A DNA stretch of 64,000 nucleotides from Candidatus Leptofilum proximum (GCA_016710325.1 JADJXK010000001.1:1550001-1614000), one strand, 5' to 3'; counted from the first letter of the stretch, positions 7,261-16,442 are shown. The notes: a model not told the origin generated them from the letters alone. Made by a program: numbers and translations.

Positions 7261-9312
7261 TCACTTATTCAACATCGTCCACAAAAAGCTGTACACATCC
7301 GTGGCTTCTTCGATGAGTTTGGCGGTGGGCTTGCCCAGGCCGTGCCCGGCGCGCATTTCAATGCGGATGAGGAGGGGGTTACGGCCGTTGTCTGCCGCCT
7401 GCAGCGCCGCGGCAAACTTCTTGGCGTGCATGGGTACCACCCGGTCATCGGTGTCGGCGGTGGTGATGAGCAGGGGCGGGTAGGTGTGGTCCGGCTGGAC
7501 GTTGTGCAGGGGTGAGTAGGCCATCATGAAGCGGAAATGCTCGGGGTCCGTCTCGGCGTTGCCGTATTCAGAGGTCCAGTAGCGCCCGGCGGTGAACTTG
7601 TGGTAGCGCAGCATGTCGATGACCGGCACGCCGCAGTGCACTGCGCCGAACAAATCGGGCCGCTGCACCATGCAGGCAGCCACCAGCAGTCCCCCATTGC
7701 TGCGCCCTTCAATGGCCAGCTTCTTGCTATTCGTGTAGGCGTTAGCGATTAGCCATTCCCCGGCAGCAATAAAATCATCAAAGACATTTTGTTTGTTTTC
7801 CAGCATCCCAGCCTGGTGCCACGCCTCACCGTACTCTATGCCGCCGCGCAGACAGGCTTGCGCATAGACACCACCGCGCTCCAGCCAGGCCAGCCGGGTG
7901 GGGGAGAAGATGGGCGTCATGGCGATGTTGAAGCCGCCATAGCCGTAGAGCAGCGTTGGATTTTGCCCGTCAAGCGCCAGCCCTTTTTTGTGGGTGATGA
8001 AAAGCGGCACCCTGGTGCCATCTTTGGACGGGTAGAAAACTTGCGTGGTTTCGTAGGCGTCAGGGTCAAAATCGAGCTGCGGCTGGTCGAGGACGGTCAG
8101 TTCTTCGCTGGTGAAATCGTAGCGCAGAATAGTGGGCGGGTAGGTGAAGGATTGGAACTGGATGAACAGTTCGGTGTGGTCGCGCTCGCCTGCTATGTCG
8201 AAAATGGTGCCGGGGACGGGCAGTTCAATCTCGCCTAGATGCATGCCGTCTCGCCCATAGCGGTGCAGCTTGTGGTGGCCATGGTGCAGCGTGCCCAGGA
8301 TGAACTCGTTGTTGACCATGAGGCTGAAGGCGATGGCGTCGTCGCCTTCGGGAATGAGGGTTTGCCAGTTGGCCGGGGCTGGATTGTTGACGTTGATGGC
8401 GATGAGTCGGCCGTTGTCCGCCCCATTATCCGTGTGGAAATAAAACACGGGGCCGTCGTTGCCTAAAAAGCTGTAGGCCGCGTCCATCTCGTCCAGTAAG
8501 TAAATAAACTCTTCGCCGTCGATGGGACGGTAGTAGAAGCGGTTGCGCCGGTCGGTGCCGTCCCAAACGTGCAGAGTGAGGGTACGGCCGTCGTCCGTCA
8601 CGTGCGGGTGAAAACCCAAATTGGGCGCGTCGGGCCGGGCAAAAACGATGCTGTCTTTGCTCTGCGGCGTGCCCACTTTGTGGAAGAAGATTTGCTGGTG
8701 AGTGCTTGGCGGGGCGTCGGGCATCTCGTCCGGGCTCGGGTAGCGGGCGTAGAAAAAACCGGAGCCATCGGGCAGCCAGGCGGCGTTGGTGAACTTGGCC
8801 CAGCGCAGCACTTCCGGGCTGTCGGCACCGCTTTGCAGGTCATGCACATGGATAGTTTGCCAGTCGCTGCCGCTTTGCGAGAGGGAGTAGGCCAGGAGAC
8901 GGCCGTCTTTGCTGTAGCTCTGGTTGATGAGGGCGATGGTGCCATCTTCGCTGAGCGTGTTAGGATCGAGCACTTGCTGCAGGGGCGCGTCTAGGGTCTC
9001 CTGTTGGTAGAGGATCGGCTGGTTCTGCAGGCCGTTATTTTTCTGCACAAAGTAGCGCTCGGCTTTGCGGCGCGGCACGTTGCTTTTGGGGTAGTTCCAC
9101 AAGGTGGTGAGCCGCTCTTTAAACTGCTGGTGTACCGGCAGCTCGGCCATGATGTTTTGCGTGAGTTCATTTTGGGCTTCAACCCAGGCGAGGGTGTCCG
9201 GGTCGTCGGGATTTTCCAGCCAGCGGTAGGGGTCGGGAACGGCCGTGCCATGAAAGTTTTCAACTACGTCACCCTTCTGTGCGGGTGGGTATTGGTAGGA
9301 ATTGGCGTCCAT
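7261..9312 (-). CDS. Prolyl oligopeptidase, S9A family
   Basis: 683 residues from the ATG at 9312 (AGGAG eight bases before it; an adjacent TTG three bases earlier is less likely). The N-terminal 70 residues (PYRWLENPDDPDTLAWVEAQN) and a seven-bladed propeller are typical of S9A enzymes of about 700 residues. The C-terminal alpha/beta hydrolase domain has the catalytic Ser in GRSNGGLL (near residue 533), Asp in DTDDRVVP (near 619) and His in RAGHGLGKP (near 653). It cleaves short peptides after proline. There is no signal peptide, so it is cytoplasmic. Confidence 0.95.
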   Translation of the reverse strand: MDANSYQYPPAQKGDVVENFHGTAVPDPYRWLENPDDPDTLAWVEAQNELTQNIMAELPVHQQFKERLTTLWNYPKSNVPRRKAERYFVQKNNGLQNQPILYQQETLDAPLQQVLDPNTLSEDGTIALINQSYSKDGRLLAYSLSQSGSDWQTIHVHDLQSGADSPEVLRWAKFTNAAWLPDGSGFFYARYPSPDEMPDAPPSTHQQIFFHKVGTPQSKDSIVFARPDAPNLGFHPHVTDDGRTLTLHVWDGTDRRNRFYYRPIDGEEFIYLLDEMDAAYSFLGNDGPVFYFHTDNGADNGRLIAINVNNPAPANWQTLIPEGDDAIAFSLMVNNEFILGTLHHGHHKLHRYGRDGMHLGEIELPVPGTIFDIAGERDHTELFIQFQSFTYPPTILRYDFTSEELTVLDQPQLDFDPDAYETTQVFYPSKDGTRVPLFITHKKGLALDGQNPTLLYGYGGFNIAMTPIFSPTRLAWLERGGVYAQACLRGGIEYGEAWHQAGMLENKQNVFDDFIAAGEWLIANAYTNSKKLAIEGRSNGGLLVAACMVQRPDLFGAVHCGVPVIDMLRYHKFTAGRYWTSEYGNAETDPEHFRFMMAYSPLHNVQPDHTYPPLLITTADTDDRVVPMHAKKFAAALQAADNGRNPLLIRIEMRAGHGLGKPTAKLIEEATDVYSFLWTMLNK

Positions 9313-9374
9313 CAAAAATGCTCCTTTTTTGCCAGATTGCGTGATTTTACCTCAAAGCTGGGGGTTGGGGACTG

Positions 9375-9383
9375 TGTTATAAT
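9375..9383 (+). promoter_or_regulatory. Candidate extended -10 promoter for the DUF4058/DinB operon
   Basis: A perfect TATAAT at 9378-9383 is preceded by TG one base upstream, an extended -10 arrangement that can work without a good -35. It lies 50 bases before the ATG at 9433, with AAGGAG between. This is a motif call only. Confidence 0.4.
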
Positions 9384-9432
9384 TTTGGCTGGTAACGGCC
9401 GTTTTTACCCGTCTCTCAGTAAGGAGAAAACC

Positions 9433-10239
9433 ATGCCTAGCCCATTTCCTGGAATGGATCCCTATTTAGAAGTTAGCCGCCGCTGGTCTGATTTGCACCA
9501 ACGGTTGATTACCTACATTTCCGAATATCTTCAGCCTCAACTTCGACCCAAATATATTGCCCGCATTGAAGAGCGGATTCAACTGGCAACTTTCGATCAG
9601 CGGTATGTGCCAGATGTTCAGCTGTTGCACACTATGCGTGAACCAGCGCCTACTTTGGAACTGACCTCTTCCGTTGTCGTTGATGAACCGATGCTTATCA
9701 CCACGCTTGATGAAGCGGTTCGTGAGCCATTTATTGAGATTGTTGCGCGTGAGTCTGGCGATTTGGTAACAGTGATCGAAGTACTCAGCCCGGCCAACAA
9801 GGTCGGCAAGGGGCGTGAAGAATATTTGCAGAAACAAGATGATCTCACAGCTACCGAGGTTAATTTAGTAGAAATTGACCTGCTTGGCTATGGTAATGAG
9901 ACGGTCCTGGCACGCAAAGTGGGCATTGTGAACCCAGCCGATTGGCGCTATTTGATTGATATTAGCCGGGGTGGGCGGCGCAATGTGCTGGAAGTGTACG
10001 CGATCCCGCTGCGCGACAGGCTGCCTAACTGCCGCATTCCTTTGCGCCCGCCGGATGGCGATGCAGTGCTGGATTTAACGGCCGTTTTCAACCGCTGCTA
10101 CGACGTGGGCAGTTACGATCTGCTGATCGATTACCGCAAAATGCCGGACGTGCCGCTGCAAGAGGCAGAAGCGGACTGGCTGCAAAAACATCTTCAGGAA
10201 AAAGGATTGATTCCCACCCAACAGGAACAGCAACAATGA
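9433..10239 (+). CDS. DUF4058 family protein
   Basis: 268 residues, start ATG after AAGGAG; a longer in-frame extension to 9004 overlaps the divergent peptidase gene and is not real. The N-terminus PSPFPGMDPYLE is the hallmark of DUF4058, a family common in cyanobacteria, Planctomycetes and Chloroflexota. The middle carries VTVIEVLSPANKVGKGREEYLQK, with Glu and Lys spacing reminiscent of PD-(D/E)XK nucleases, though no function is established. It overlaps the next gene by four bases (ATGA), so the two are translationally coupled. Confidence 0.88.
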   Translation: MPSPFPGMDPYLEVSRRWSDLHQRLITYISEYLQPQLRPKYIARIEERIQLATFDQRYVPDVQLLHTMREPAPTLELTSSVVVDEPMLITTLDEAVREPFIEIVARESGDLVTVIEVLSPANKVGKGREEYLQKQDDLTATEVNLVEIDLLGYGNETVLARKVGIVNPADWRYLIDISRGGRRNVLEVYAIPLRDRLPNCRIPLRPPDGDAVLDLTAVFNRCYDVGSYDLLIDYRKMPDVPLQEAEADWLQKHLQEKGLIPTQQEQQQ

Positions 10240-10739
10240 CACATCCCCTCGTAACCCAACTCCGTTTTGCTCGCAGCGAATTTGTGCGCTGTCTGGAAGG
10301 CCTCTCCGACGAGGATGCCCGCCACCGCTTCCAGCCAATGAACTGCATCAGCTGGATGGTAGGGCATTTGGCCGTTCAGGAGCAGTTTTACTGGGTTTAT
10401 CTGGCGCAAGGCAAGATTGTTGACCCTAACTTGTATGAACTGGTGGGCTACGGCCGTCCCGCCAGCACCCCACCGCTGGCCGACATGTGGCAGGCATGGC
10501 GCAATATTACCGCCGCTGCCGATGAATTTGTTGGCACAATTACCCCCGAAATATTGACCGCTCACCTGGTTCAGGGCCAAACCAAAGCCCGGGAAACAAC
10601 CGGCACGATGCTGCTGCGCAACACCTATCACTACTGGTTCCACACCGGCGAAGCCTGCGCCGTACGCCAGATGTTGGGCCATCCCGATTTGCCGGAGTTT
10701 GTGGGGGATATGAGTACGGCCGTTTACCAACCCAAATAA
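10236..10739 (+). CDS. DinB-like metal-dependent protein
   Basis: 167 residues forming a four-helix DinB/YfiT-type bundle. The three metal-ligand histidines fit the family: one in WMVGHLAVQEQFYW (His44) and two in the late NTYHYWFHTGE helix. DinB-like proteins include thiol transferases for bacillithiol or mycothiol and many uncharacterised members. It is coupled to the DUF4058 gene by a 4-bp overlap, so both are made together, but I know no functional link between them. A MITE-like element lies 45 bases downstream. Confidence 0.8.
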   Translation: MTHPLVTQLRFARSEFVRCLEGLSDEDARHRFQPMNCISWMVGHLAVQEQFYWVYLAQGKIVDPNLYELVGYGRPASTPPLADMWQAWRNITAAADEFVGTITPEILTAHLVQGQTKARETTGTMLLRNTYHYWFHTGEACAVRQMLGHPDLPEFVGDMSTAVYQPK

Positions 10740-10784
10740 AAATCTGGGACACGGATAAGAAACTAAAAATCCGTCAAATCTATC

Positions 10785-10978
10785 GCATTTGTGCCAGCAA
10801 TTCTCAATTTGGCCGCACCGCCTGGGGATAAATCCCCAGGCTACATATGGAAACGTGCTGAAGCACGTTAAAAACAGGCCCACAAACCTGCTTCAGAAGG
10901 TTTTTCATCTCAACCGCCGGTTTCAACCGGGGGTAATGACTAGATTCAATCTAAATTGAGAATTGCTGCATTTGTGCC
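10785..10978. mobile_element. MITE-like element (10796-10967) with target duplications
   Basis: The 172-bp unit starts with AGCAATTCTCAATTT (10796-10810) and ends with its exact reverse complement (10953-10967). It is flanked on both sides by the same 11-bp word GCATTTGTGCC (10785-10795 and 10968-10978), which reads as a target-site duplication. Inside are three perfect small hairpins: 10820-10841 (9-bp stem), 10852-10869 (8-bp) and 10917-10930 (6-bp). It carries no gene. It is inserted in the last codons of the regulator on the minus strand and supplies that gene's stop codon. Confidence 0.8.
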
Positions 10979-13900
10979 CTGTTTTTTGAATAGGTCCTGT
11001 AGTTCCCGATGGCTGGGAATGTCGCTGAGGTAGGTTTGGCGCATGGCGGGATCGCTGATGGCGGCGGCGCGCTGATCGAGCCAGGCTTTACCGCGCAGCA
11101 GCCATTTCTCCGCCTGGGCGGCATCTTCGTAGGCCAATAGGTTGTGGCAGGTGAGGTAAATCCGCACGGGGTCGTTGGCGCCGCTTAAGTTGTTGGTTTG
11201 CAGATGGCTCAGGAGGGGAGCAGCGGCCGTTTTTGCCTCCGCTACTCGATCCATGGCCAAAAGCACCCACACCTGCCCGGCGAGCGCTTCGATTTGCCGC
11301 GGAGCATCACCCCACTTTTCCCAGGCGTCTGCCGCTAGTCTGTATACTTCCAGCGCCGCGGGCCACTGCTGCAAGCCCAACAGGTTGGGTGCCAGAAACA
11401 ACCGGGCAAAGGCGATTTCGCGCTGGGCGTTTTCTTCCTGCGCCAGCTGGAGGGCTTCTTCGCAGTACATACGGCCGTTCTCAAAACCCCCTTGCAGCGC
11501 CGCCAGCAGCCCCATGTGAGCCAGCACGTTGCTCTGCCCCTGGCGTGATCCAGTTTGCTGAAAAATGGCCAACGCTTCTTGATAGGTTGCCGTGGCTTCT
11601 GACCACTGGCCCAGGCGCAGCCAGACATCGCCCAGGTTGCTCAACGTGCTGGCCAGTTCCCACAGCCGTCCGCTTTCCTCGGCCAGCTGCTGCCGGCGGT
11701 TCAGCAGCTCCAGCGCCAGCTCATGCTGCCCTTCGTAGCTGGCGATGTGCCCCAGCAGGCCAATCGCCCCCATTTCCAGCAGCCGATCGCCAAGCTGGCG
11801 CGCTTTGTCCACAATCGGTTCCAGGTAGGTGTGTGCCGCGGCCAGCTGCTGCTGCTCCGAAGCCAGGATGGCCAAAAAATAGTGGCTGCGATACAGGTTG
11901 CGCACGTCGTTGGCCTGCTGGTGCAGCCTGGCCGACCGCTCGCCCAGCTGCTGTGCCGCGGCCAGATCGGCCTGTCGCCAGGCGTTCACCGCCAGCGAGC
12001 GGCAGATCGAACCCTCCAGGTTAATCAGCCCCAGCTTCTGCGCCAGCTCTTCCGCCTGCCGCAGCTCCGTCTCAGCTTCTGGCAGACGGCCGTTTCGCCA
12101 CAAATATTGCCCCAGGCGCAAACGGCCGTTGGCCTCCAACGGCTCATCCCCCGCCGACTGGCTCCAGGAGACGGCCGTTTCCGCCGCGTGTTTCATCTCG
12201 TCCAGCCGGGTGAGCTCGTACAGAATGGCGGCGTGTTCTACCTGCAGGGCAGCCAGCAAACGGCCGTTCGCGGCAACCGGCGCCACGCGGCTGATGGCGC
12301 TGCGCAGGGCGTCGTCGGCTTCCAGGAAGAGACCGGCGTAATTCCAGTAAGCGCCCATGCCGGGGACGGCGGGAAGGAGATCGTCGGGGAGCGGCCGTTC
12401 CGCTGCCCACTGCCAGGCGCGGGCCAGATTTTCGTTTTCGGCCTGAGTCTGGTGCAGCGCTTGTACAGGTTCCGGGCCGAAGAAGTTGTTTGTGCGTTGG
12501 GCCAGCCGCGCCAGGTAATGGCGGGCGTGCCGGTCGCGCAGCGCGTCGGCATCGAGGCCCAGGGCAGCCCGCTGGCGCTGGGCAAAAACGCGCAGCAGCT
12601 CGTGCAGGCTGTAGAAATCGCCGTGATGGTAGCGCACCAGCGACTTGTCGATGAGGGCAAAAAGTGTGGCCGGTGCGGCGCTGGTCACGGCGCGCATGCC
12701 GTCCATCTGGAAGCTGCCACGGAATACAGAAAGCTGGGCCAGCGTTGTTTGCTCTTCTGGCGTCAGCATCTGCCAGGAATAGTTGAAGACCGCTTGCAGG
12801 CTGCGGTGGCGCTCCGGCACGTCCTGTTGGGCGCGCTCCATGTGCAGCAGGTTGGTTTGCAAATCGGCGGCGATGGCGCTGAGCGACAGCCAGCGGGTCC
12901 AGTCGGCTATCAGTTCGATGCCCAGCGGCAGACCGTTGACAAAATGGCAGAGGTGGCTGAGCAAGGGCAGGTTTTCTGGCGTGAGCAGGTTCTGCCCGGT
13001 GGCCCGTTCGGCGCGTTCGGCAAAAAGCTGCAGGCTGTCGCTGGCGACGGCCGTTTCCCAATCCTCCCCCTCCGGCACGGCTAACCCTTCCACCCGCACA
13101 ATTTGCTCGGCCTGCAGCCGCAGCGGTTCGCGCGAGGTGGCCAGCATGGTGAGGTGCGGCGCCTGGGCCAGCAGGGCCAGCACCAGTCCGGCGGCATCCA
13201 GCAGCGGCTCGAAGTTGTCCAGGATGAGCAGCATCTGCCGCTGGCGCAGGTAGCTGGCCAGCTGCTGGCGGGGGGGATCCCCCGCAGCAAAGTTCAGGGC
13301 CAACACAGCGGCGATGGCACTGGCGACGCTGTTTTCGGGATCGGTGGTGTGGGCCTCATCGATGTTTTCTAACCCGGCCAGGGGCACAAACCAGATGCCG
13401 TCGGTAAAGTGCGGCAGCAGCTGTTCGGCCGCGGCCAGGGCCAGCCGGGTTTTGCCCACACCACCTTCGCCCAGCAGGGTGATGAGCCGGGAACGGCCGT
13501 TTTGCAGCAGCCCGGTGAGTTTTTCCAGCTCGTGGTGGCGGCCGATGAAGGGGGTGAAGTGGGGGGGGAGGTTGTGGGGGGGTGACGGGGTGACAAGGTG
13601 AGGGGGTGACAAGGTGAAGGGGTGAAGGGGTGAAGGGGTGAGCGAGGGAGCGGGTGAAGCTTTGTCACTATGCCAACTTGTTACCTTGTCATTGAGTATC
13701 TCTTGATAGAGCGCAGTTGTTTCTCCGGAAGGTTGAGCGCCCAGCTCCTCCTCCAGCAGGCGGCGGCAGGTTTCGTATTGGGCGAGGGCGGCGCTGCGCT
13801 GGCCGTCGGCGGCGAGCAGCAGCATGAGCTGGCGGTGGGCTTCTTCGTGCCAGGGCTCGATGGCCAGCAGCTGGCGGGCCGCCTGGATGCCGGATTGGGC

Positions 13901-14425
13901 TTGTTGGGTGTATACGGCTGTTTCCACCAGATGGTAAAGGTGGGTAACGGCCGTTTGCCGCAGCCGCTCCCGTACGCCCACCACCCAGGTCTCAAACTCG
14001 GGTGCATTGGGGATATCGAAGCCCGTGAGGAAATCTGCGCGGTACAGAGCAAAAGGGGATTGAAGATTAGAGATGGGAGATTCAGCCAATCTCCCATCTC
14101 TAATCTCCAATCTCTGATCGAACTCGGCGGCGTCTAGCCAGGTGTTTGCCAGGGCGACGTTCACGCGGGTGGTGTGCAGGATGGTTTCGGGCAGGAATTT
14201 GCGCAGCCTGGTGAGGGTGAGGCGGAGATTGGCGCGGGCGCTCTCTTCGGGCAGGTCGCCCCACAGCAGTCCGGCGAGGGCCGAGCGGGAATGCGGCTGG
14301 CCGGTGACAGCAAGGTAGATCAGCAGGGCTTGCCCCTTGAGCGAGATGAGATCGGCGGTTAACGGCCGTTCCTCAATTTGTAGAATCGGGCTGCCCAAAA
14401 CAAAAATTTTCAGTCCGTCCGTCAA
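10946..14425 (-). CDS. BTAD/NB-ARC/TPR transcriptional activator (AfsR/SARP-like)
   Basis: 1159 residues. The start is a TTG at 14425 with GAGG seven bases before it. Residues 1-90 form an OmpR-type winged helix (SLKGQALLIYLAVTG, LRLTLTRLRKFL), 95-250 a bacterial transcriptional activation domain, about 258-292 a Pro/Ser/His-rich linker, then an NB-ARC ATPase with P-loop GEGGVGKTRLA near residue 322 and LLILDNFEPLL as Walker B. TPR repeats fill the C-terminal half. Proteins of this plan act as nucleotide-switched activators. The last codons and the stop come from an inserted 172-bp element; the empty site would have ended at nearly the same length. Two stretches of the linker region are encoded by DNA repeats. 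It is divergent to the FAD oxidoreductase at 14633, a possible target. Confidence 0.9.
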   Translation of the reverse strand: MTDGLKIFVLGSPILQIEERPLTADLISLKGQALLIYLAVTGQPHSRSALAGLLWGDLPEESARANLRLTLTRLRKFLPETILHTTRVNVALANTWLDAAEFDQRLEIRDGRLAESPISNLQSPFALYRADFLTGFDIPNAPEFETWVVGVRERLRQTAVTHLYHLVETAVYTQQAQSGIQAARQLLAIEPWHEEAHRQLMLLLAADGQRSAALAQYETCRRLLEEELGAQPSGETTALYQEILNDKVTSWHSDKASPAPSLTPSPLHPFTLSPPHLVTPSPPHNLPPHFTPFIGRHHELEKLTGLLQNGRSRLITLLGEGGVGKTRLALAAAEQLLPHFTDGIWFVPLAGLENIDEAHTTDPENSVASAIAAVLALNFAAGDPPRQQLASYLRQRQMLLILDNFEPLLDAAGLVLALLAQAPHLTMLATSREPLRLQAEQIVRVEGLAVPEGEDWETAVASDSLQLFAERAERATGQNLLTPENLPLLSHLCHFVNGLPLGIELIADWTRWLSLSAIAADLQTNLLHMERAQQDVPERHRSLQAVFNYSWQMLTPEEQTTLAQLSVFRGSFQMDGMRAVTSAAPATLFALIDKSLVRYHHGDFYSLHELLRVFAQRQRAALGLDADALRDRHARHYLARLAQRTNNFFGPEPVQALHQTQAENENLARAWQWAAERPLPDDLLPAVPGMGAYWNYAGLFLEADDALRSAISRVAPVAANGRLLAALQVEHAAILYELTRLDEMKHAAETAVSWSQSAGDEPLEANGRLRLGQYLWRNGRLPEAETELRQAEELAQKLGLINLEGSICRSLAVNAWRQADLAAAQQLGERSARLHQQANDVRNLYRSHYFLAILASEQQQLAAAHTYLEPIVDKARQLGDRLLEMGAIGLLGHIASYEGQHELALELLNRRQQLAEESGRLWELASTLSNLGDVWLRLGQWSEATATYQEALAIFQQTGSRQGQSNVLAHMGLLAALQGGFENGRMYCEEALQLAQEENAQREIAFARLFLAPNLLGLQQWPAALEVYRLAADAWEKWGDAPRQIEALAGQVWVLLAMDRVAEAKTAAAPLLSHLQTNNLSGANDPVRIYLTCHNLLAYEDAAQAEKWLLRGKAWLDQRAAAISDPAMRQTYLSDIPSHRELQDLFKKQGTNAAILNLD
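13560..13665. repeat. Low-complexity GGGGTGAAGG-type repeat inside the regulator gene
   Basis: The + strand is a run of imperfect 7-10 base units such as GGGGTGA and AAGGTGA. Read on the coding strand it gives a Thr/Ser/Pro/His/Leu-rich linker (for example TPSPLHPFTLSPPHLVTPSP) between the BTAD domain and the ATPase. It looks like intergenic simple repeat captured as a linker. Confidence 0.75.
14064..14106. repeat. GATTAGAGAT word inverted repeat inside the regulator gene
   Basis: Arms 14064-14082 and 14088-14106 are perfect 19-bp complements with a 5-base loop. It is a close relative of the intergenic copy at 2307-2356. Here it is in frame and encodes the peptide around EIRDGRLAESPISNLQS within the BTAD region. 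Confidence 0.8.
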
Positions 14426-14632
14426 TTTCGGTCCTCAACTAACGGTAGAAATACGATGAAAAAATGATGGGCGTGTAGGCTGCAAAGTATAGCGCAGTTT
14501 ATTGGCCTGGCGATAAATTTTTTCATCTTCCAGACGAAAGTTAGGCCGTGTGACTGCCTAAAGTGAGGGGCCGCCAAAGCTTGATGCGAGCATGATGTAA
14601 AAGCGCAAAAGTCTAGTGTAAAGGAGTGAATC

Positions 14633-16033
14633 ATGAAACAAACAGTTGGTTCGGAGCAAGCGATTGTATTGGGTGGCAGTATGGCTGGGCTGTTGACGGC
14701 CCGCGTTTTAAGCAACCATTTTGCCCAGGTTACTATTTTAGAGCGCGATGCGGTGCATGACCGGCCTGAATCGCGTAAGGGACAACCGCATACGCGCCAT
14801 TTACATGGTTTGCTGGGCGGTGGCTTTCAGATCTTCAACCACTACTTCCCTGACCTGGTAGAGACGCTGGCTCAGAGCGATATTTTCTTTGGCGACATGG
14901 GGGAAAATATGAACTGGTACACACACGGCGGTTACCGGCGGCCGGTGCACACGGGCCTTTACGGAGCAACGATGAGTCGGCCGTTCTTAGAGTACCAGGT
15001 GCGGCAGCGGGTGCTGGCGCTGCCCAACGTGACGCTGTGGGACAATTGTGCCGTGAAGCAGCTGCTCACCTCGCCAGGCGGGCAGCAGGTACGGGGTGTG
15101 TTGCTGGAGAAGCGTGGGGAAGACGGCGCAAACACTTCACTCGACGCCGACCTGGTGGTGGACTGCACGGGGCGCGGTTCGCGGACGCCGCAGTGGCTGA
15201 AGGAACTGGGATATGAGGCACCGCCGGAAAGTGAAGTGAAGGTCGATATTGGTTACGCCTCTCGCCTTTACCGGCGCGATCCACACGACCCGCGCGGGCA
15301 GCAGTGGACATTGTTCACGCCTGATGCCCCCGGTGAGACACGTTTTGCCGGTATTTTTCCTATTGAAGACGGCCGTTGGATTATTTCGATGGGCGGCTGG
15401 GGTGGGGATCACTGCCCTGGTGACGAGGCCGGCTTTTTGGCGTTTGCTCGCTCTCTGCCCGCCCTGGATATATACAACATTATCAGTAAGGCCGAACCGC
15501 TTTCTGACATCATTGCACACAAGATGCCTTCCAGTTTGCGCCGCCACTATGAAAAGATGGCTCGCTTCCCGCAGGGGCTTTTGGTTCTGGGCGATGCGGT
15601 CTCCAGCTTCAACCCCACTTATGGCCAGGGCATGACCTCAGCGGCAATGCAGGCGCGAGAGTTGGATCAGTTGTTGGCGAAACGGCCGTCCTTGCAAAAA
15701 TTAGCCCCCGCCTTCTTTAAGCGGGCCGCCAAAGTGGTCGATATTCCCTGGCAAATGGCCGTCGGCGAGGATTTTCGTTTTGCCACCACCACCGGTCCCA
15801 AGCCGCCTGGTACCGACTTCATCAACCGCTATGTGGCCAAAGTGAACCGTGCTTCGCACCATGATGCGGTGGTCAGCGCTGCCTTCTTGCAGGTAATGAA
15901 CCTGCTGGCACCGCCCACCAGCCTGTTTCATCCGGGCGTGTTGTGGCGCGTGCTGCGGGGTGGCAAAACGGCCGCAGCCGCCCCAACCTACCAGCCGGTT
16001 CAATCCATCACCCAGACGGGGCACCATGTGTAA
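14633..16033 (+). CDS. FAD-dependent monooxygenase/oxidoreductase
   Basis: 466 residues with ATG after AAGGAG. The N-terminal dinucleotide-binding motif is VLGGSMAGLLTARVL with a following acidic residue (ILERD). The DG-type motif LVVDCTGRGSRTPQWL and the late FAD motif LLVLGDAVSSFNPTYGQGM place it with p-hydroxybenzoate hydroxylase-like flavoproteins. The W-x-W-x-I-P halogenase motif is absent, so hydroxylation or another oxidation is likelier. Substrate is unknown. It is divergent to the BTAD regulator and overlaps the small zinc-ribbon gene downstream by eight bases. Confidence 0.82.
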   Translation: MKQTVGSEQAIVLGGSMAGLLTARVLSNHFAQVTILERDAVHDRPESRKGQPHTRHLHGLLGGGFQIFNHYFPDLVETLAQSDIFFGDMGENMNWYTHGGYRRPVHTGLYGATMSRPFLEYQVRQRVLALPNVTLWDNCAVKQLLTSPGGQQVRGVLLEKRGEDGANTSLDADLVVDCTGRGSRTPQWLKELGYEAPPESEVKVDIGYASRLYRRDPHDPRGQQWTLFTPDAPGETRFAGIFPIEDGRWIISMGGWGGDHCPGDEAGFLAFARSLPALDIYNIISKAEPLSDIIAHKMPSSLRRHYEKMARFPQGLLVLGDAVSSFNPTYGQGMTSAAMQARELDQLLAKRPSLQKLAPAFFKRAAKVVDIPWQMAVGEDFRFATTTGPKPPGTDFINRYVAKVNRASHHDAVVSAAFLQVMNLLAPPTSLFHPGVLWRVLRGGKTAAAAPTYQPVQSITQTGHHV

Positions 16034-16286
16034 AAACGTGTTTGATAACGTGTTGTGGACCTGTGCCCACTGCGAGCGCTGGTGGTTGAGCCAGTGGCTG
16101 GCACCGGAGAATTGGCGGCTGGTGAAGTTAACGGCCGTATCCAAACTCCCCCTGGAAATGAGCCACGCTCCCGCCTGGCATGTCTCCGGCCCAGACCCGT
16201 CCGTCTGTCCCGAATGCGGCGCTACCATGACGTTGCAGGAACAGGGTCAGCAGCAGCCTGCCATTTTGACGATGACGTTGAGCTAA
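16026..16286 (+). CDS. Small zinc-ribbon-like protein
   Basis: 86 residues from the ATG at 16026, which overlaps the last codons of the FAD oxidoreductase gene in another frame. Two CxxC pairs (WTCAHCERWW near the N-terminus and VCPECGAT near residue 62) could bind one zinc. There is no own ribosome-binding site, so it would rely on translational coupling. I do not recognise a family. The paired cysteines make a chance frame unlikely but not impossible. Confidence 0.55.
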   Translation: MCKNVFDNVLWTCAHCERWWLSQWLAPENWRLVKLTAVSKLPLEMSHAPAWHVSGPDPSVCPECGATMTLQEQGQQQPAILTMTLS

Positions 16287-16384
16287 GTAAATAGCAGAAT
16301 TTTTCCATTCAACTTGGTAAAAGGCCATCTTCTTTGAGTTCTTTTTTCAGCCTTTCATGGGAAATAGAACATACAGAGAAATAA

Positions 16385-16420
16385 AAAAGAGCCAGGCGCT
16401 TTTTCAGGCCTGGCTCTTTT
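16385..16420. terminator. Intrinsic terminator, bidirectional
   Basis: AAAAGAGCCAGG at 16385-16396 pairs perfectly with CCTGGCTCTTTT at 16409-16420, extended by one inner pair. The A-run and T-run at both ends make it a rho-independent terminator for both the rightward small gene and the leftward S9 peptidase. Confidence 0.9.
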
Positions 16421-16442
16421 CTGTTCTCATAACTGTTTTGTT

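Noticed and set aside
9004..9432. N-terminal extension of the DUF4058 protein
   Set aside because: It overlaps the divergent peptidase gene and its promoter region; the family start and AAGGAG are at 9433.
13560..13665. Possible CRISPR or tandem-repeat array
   Set aside because: Units are short (7-10 bases), imperfect and without spacers, and lie in an open reading frame. It is simple repeat.
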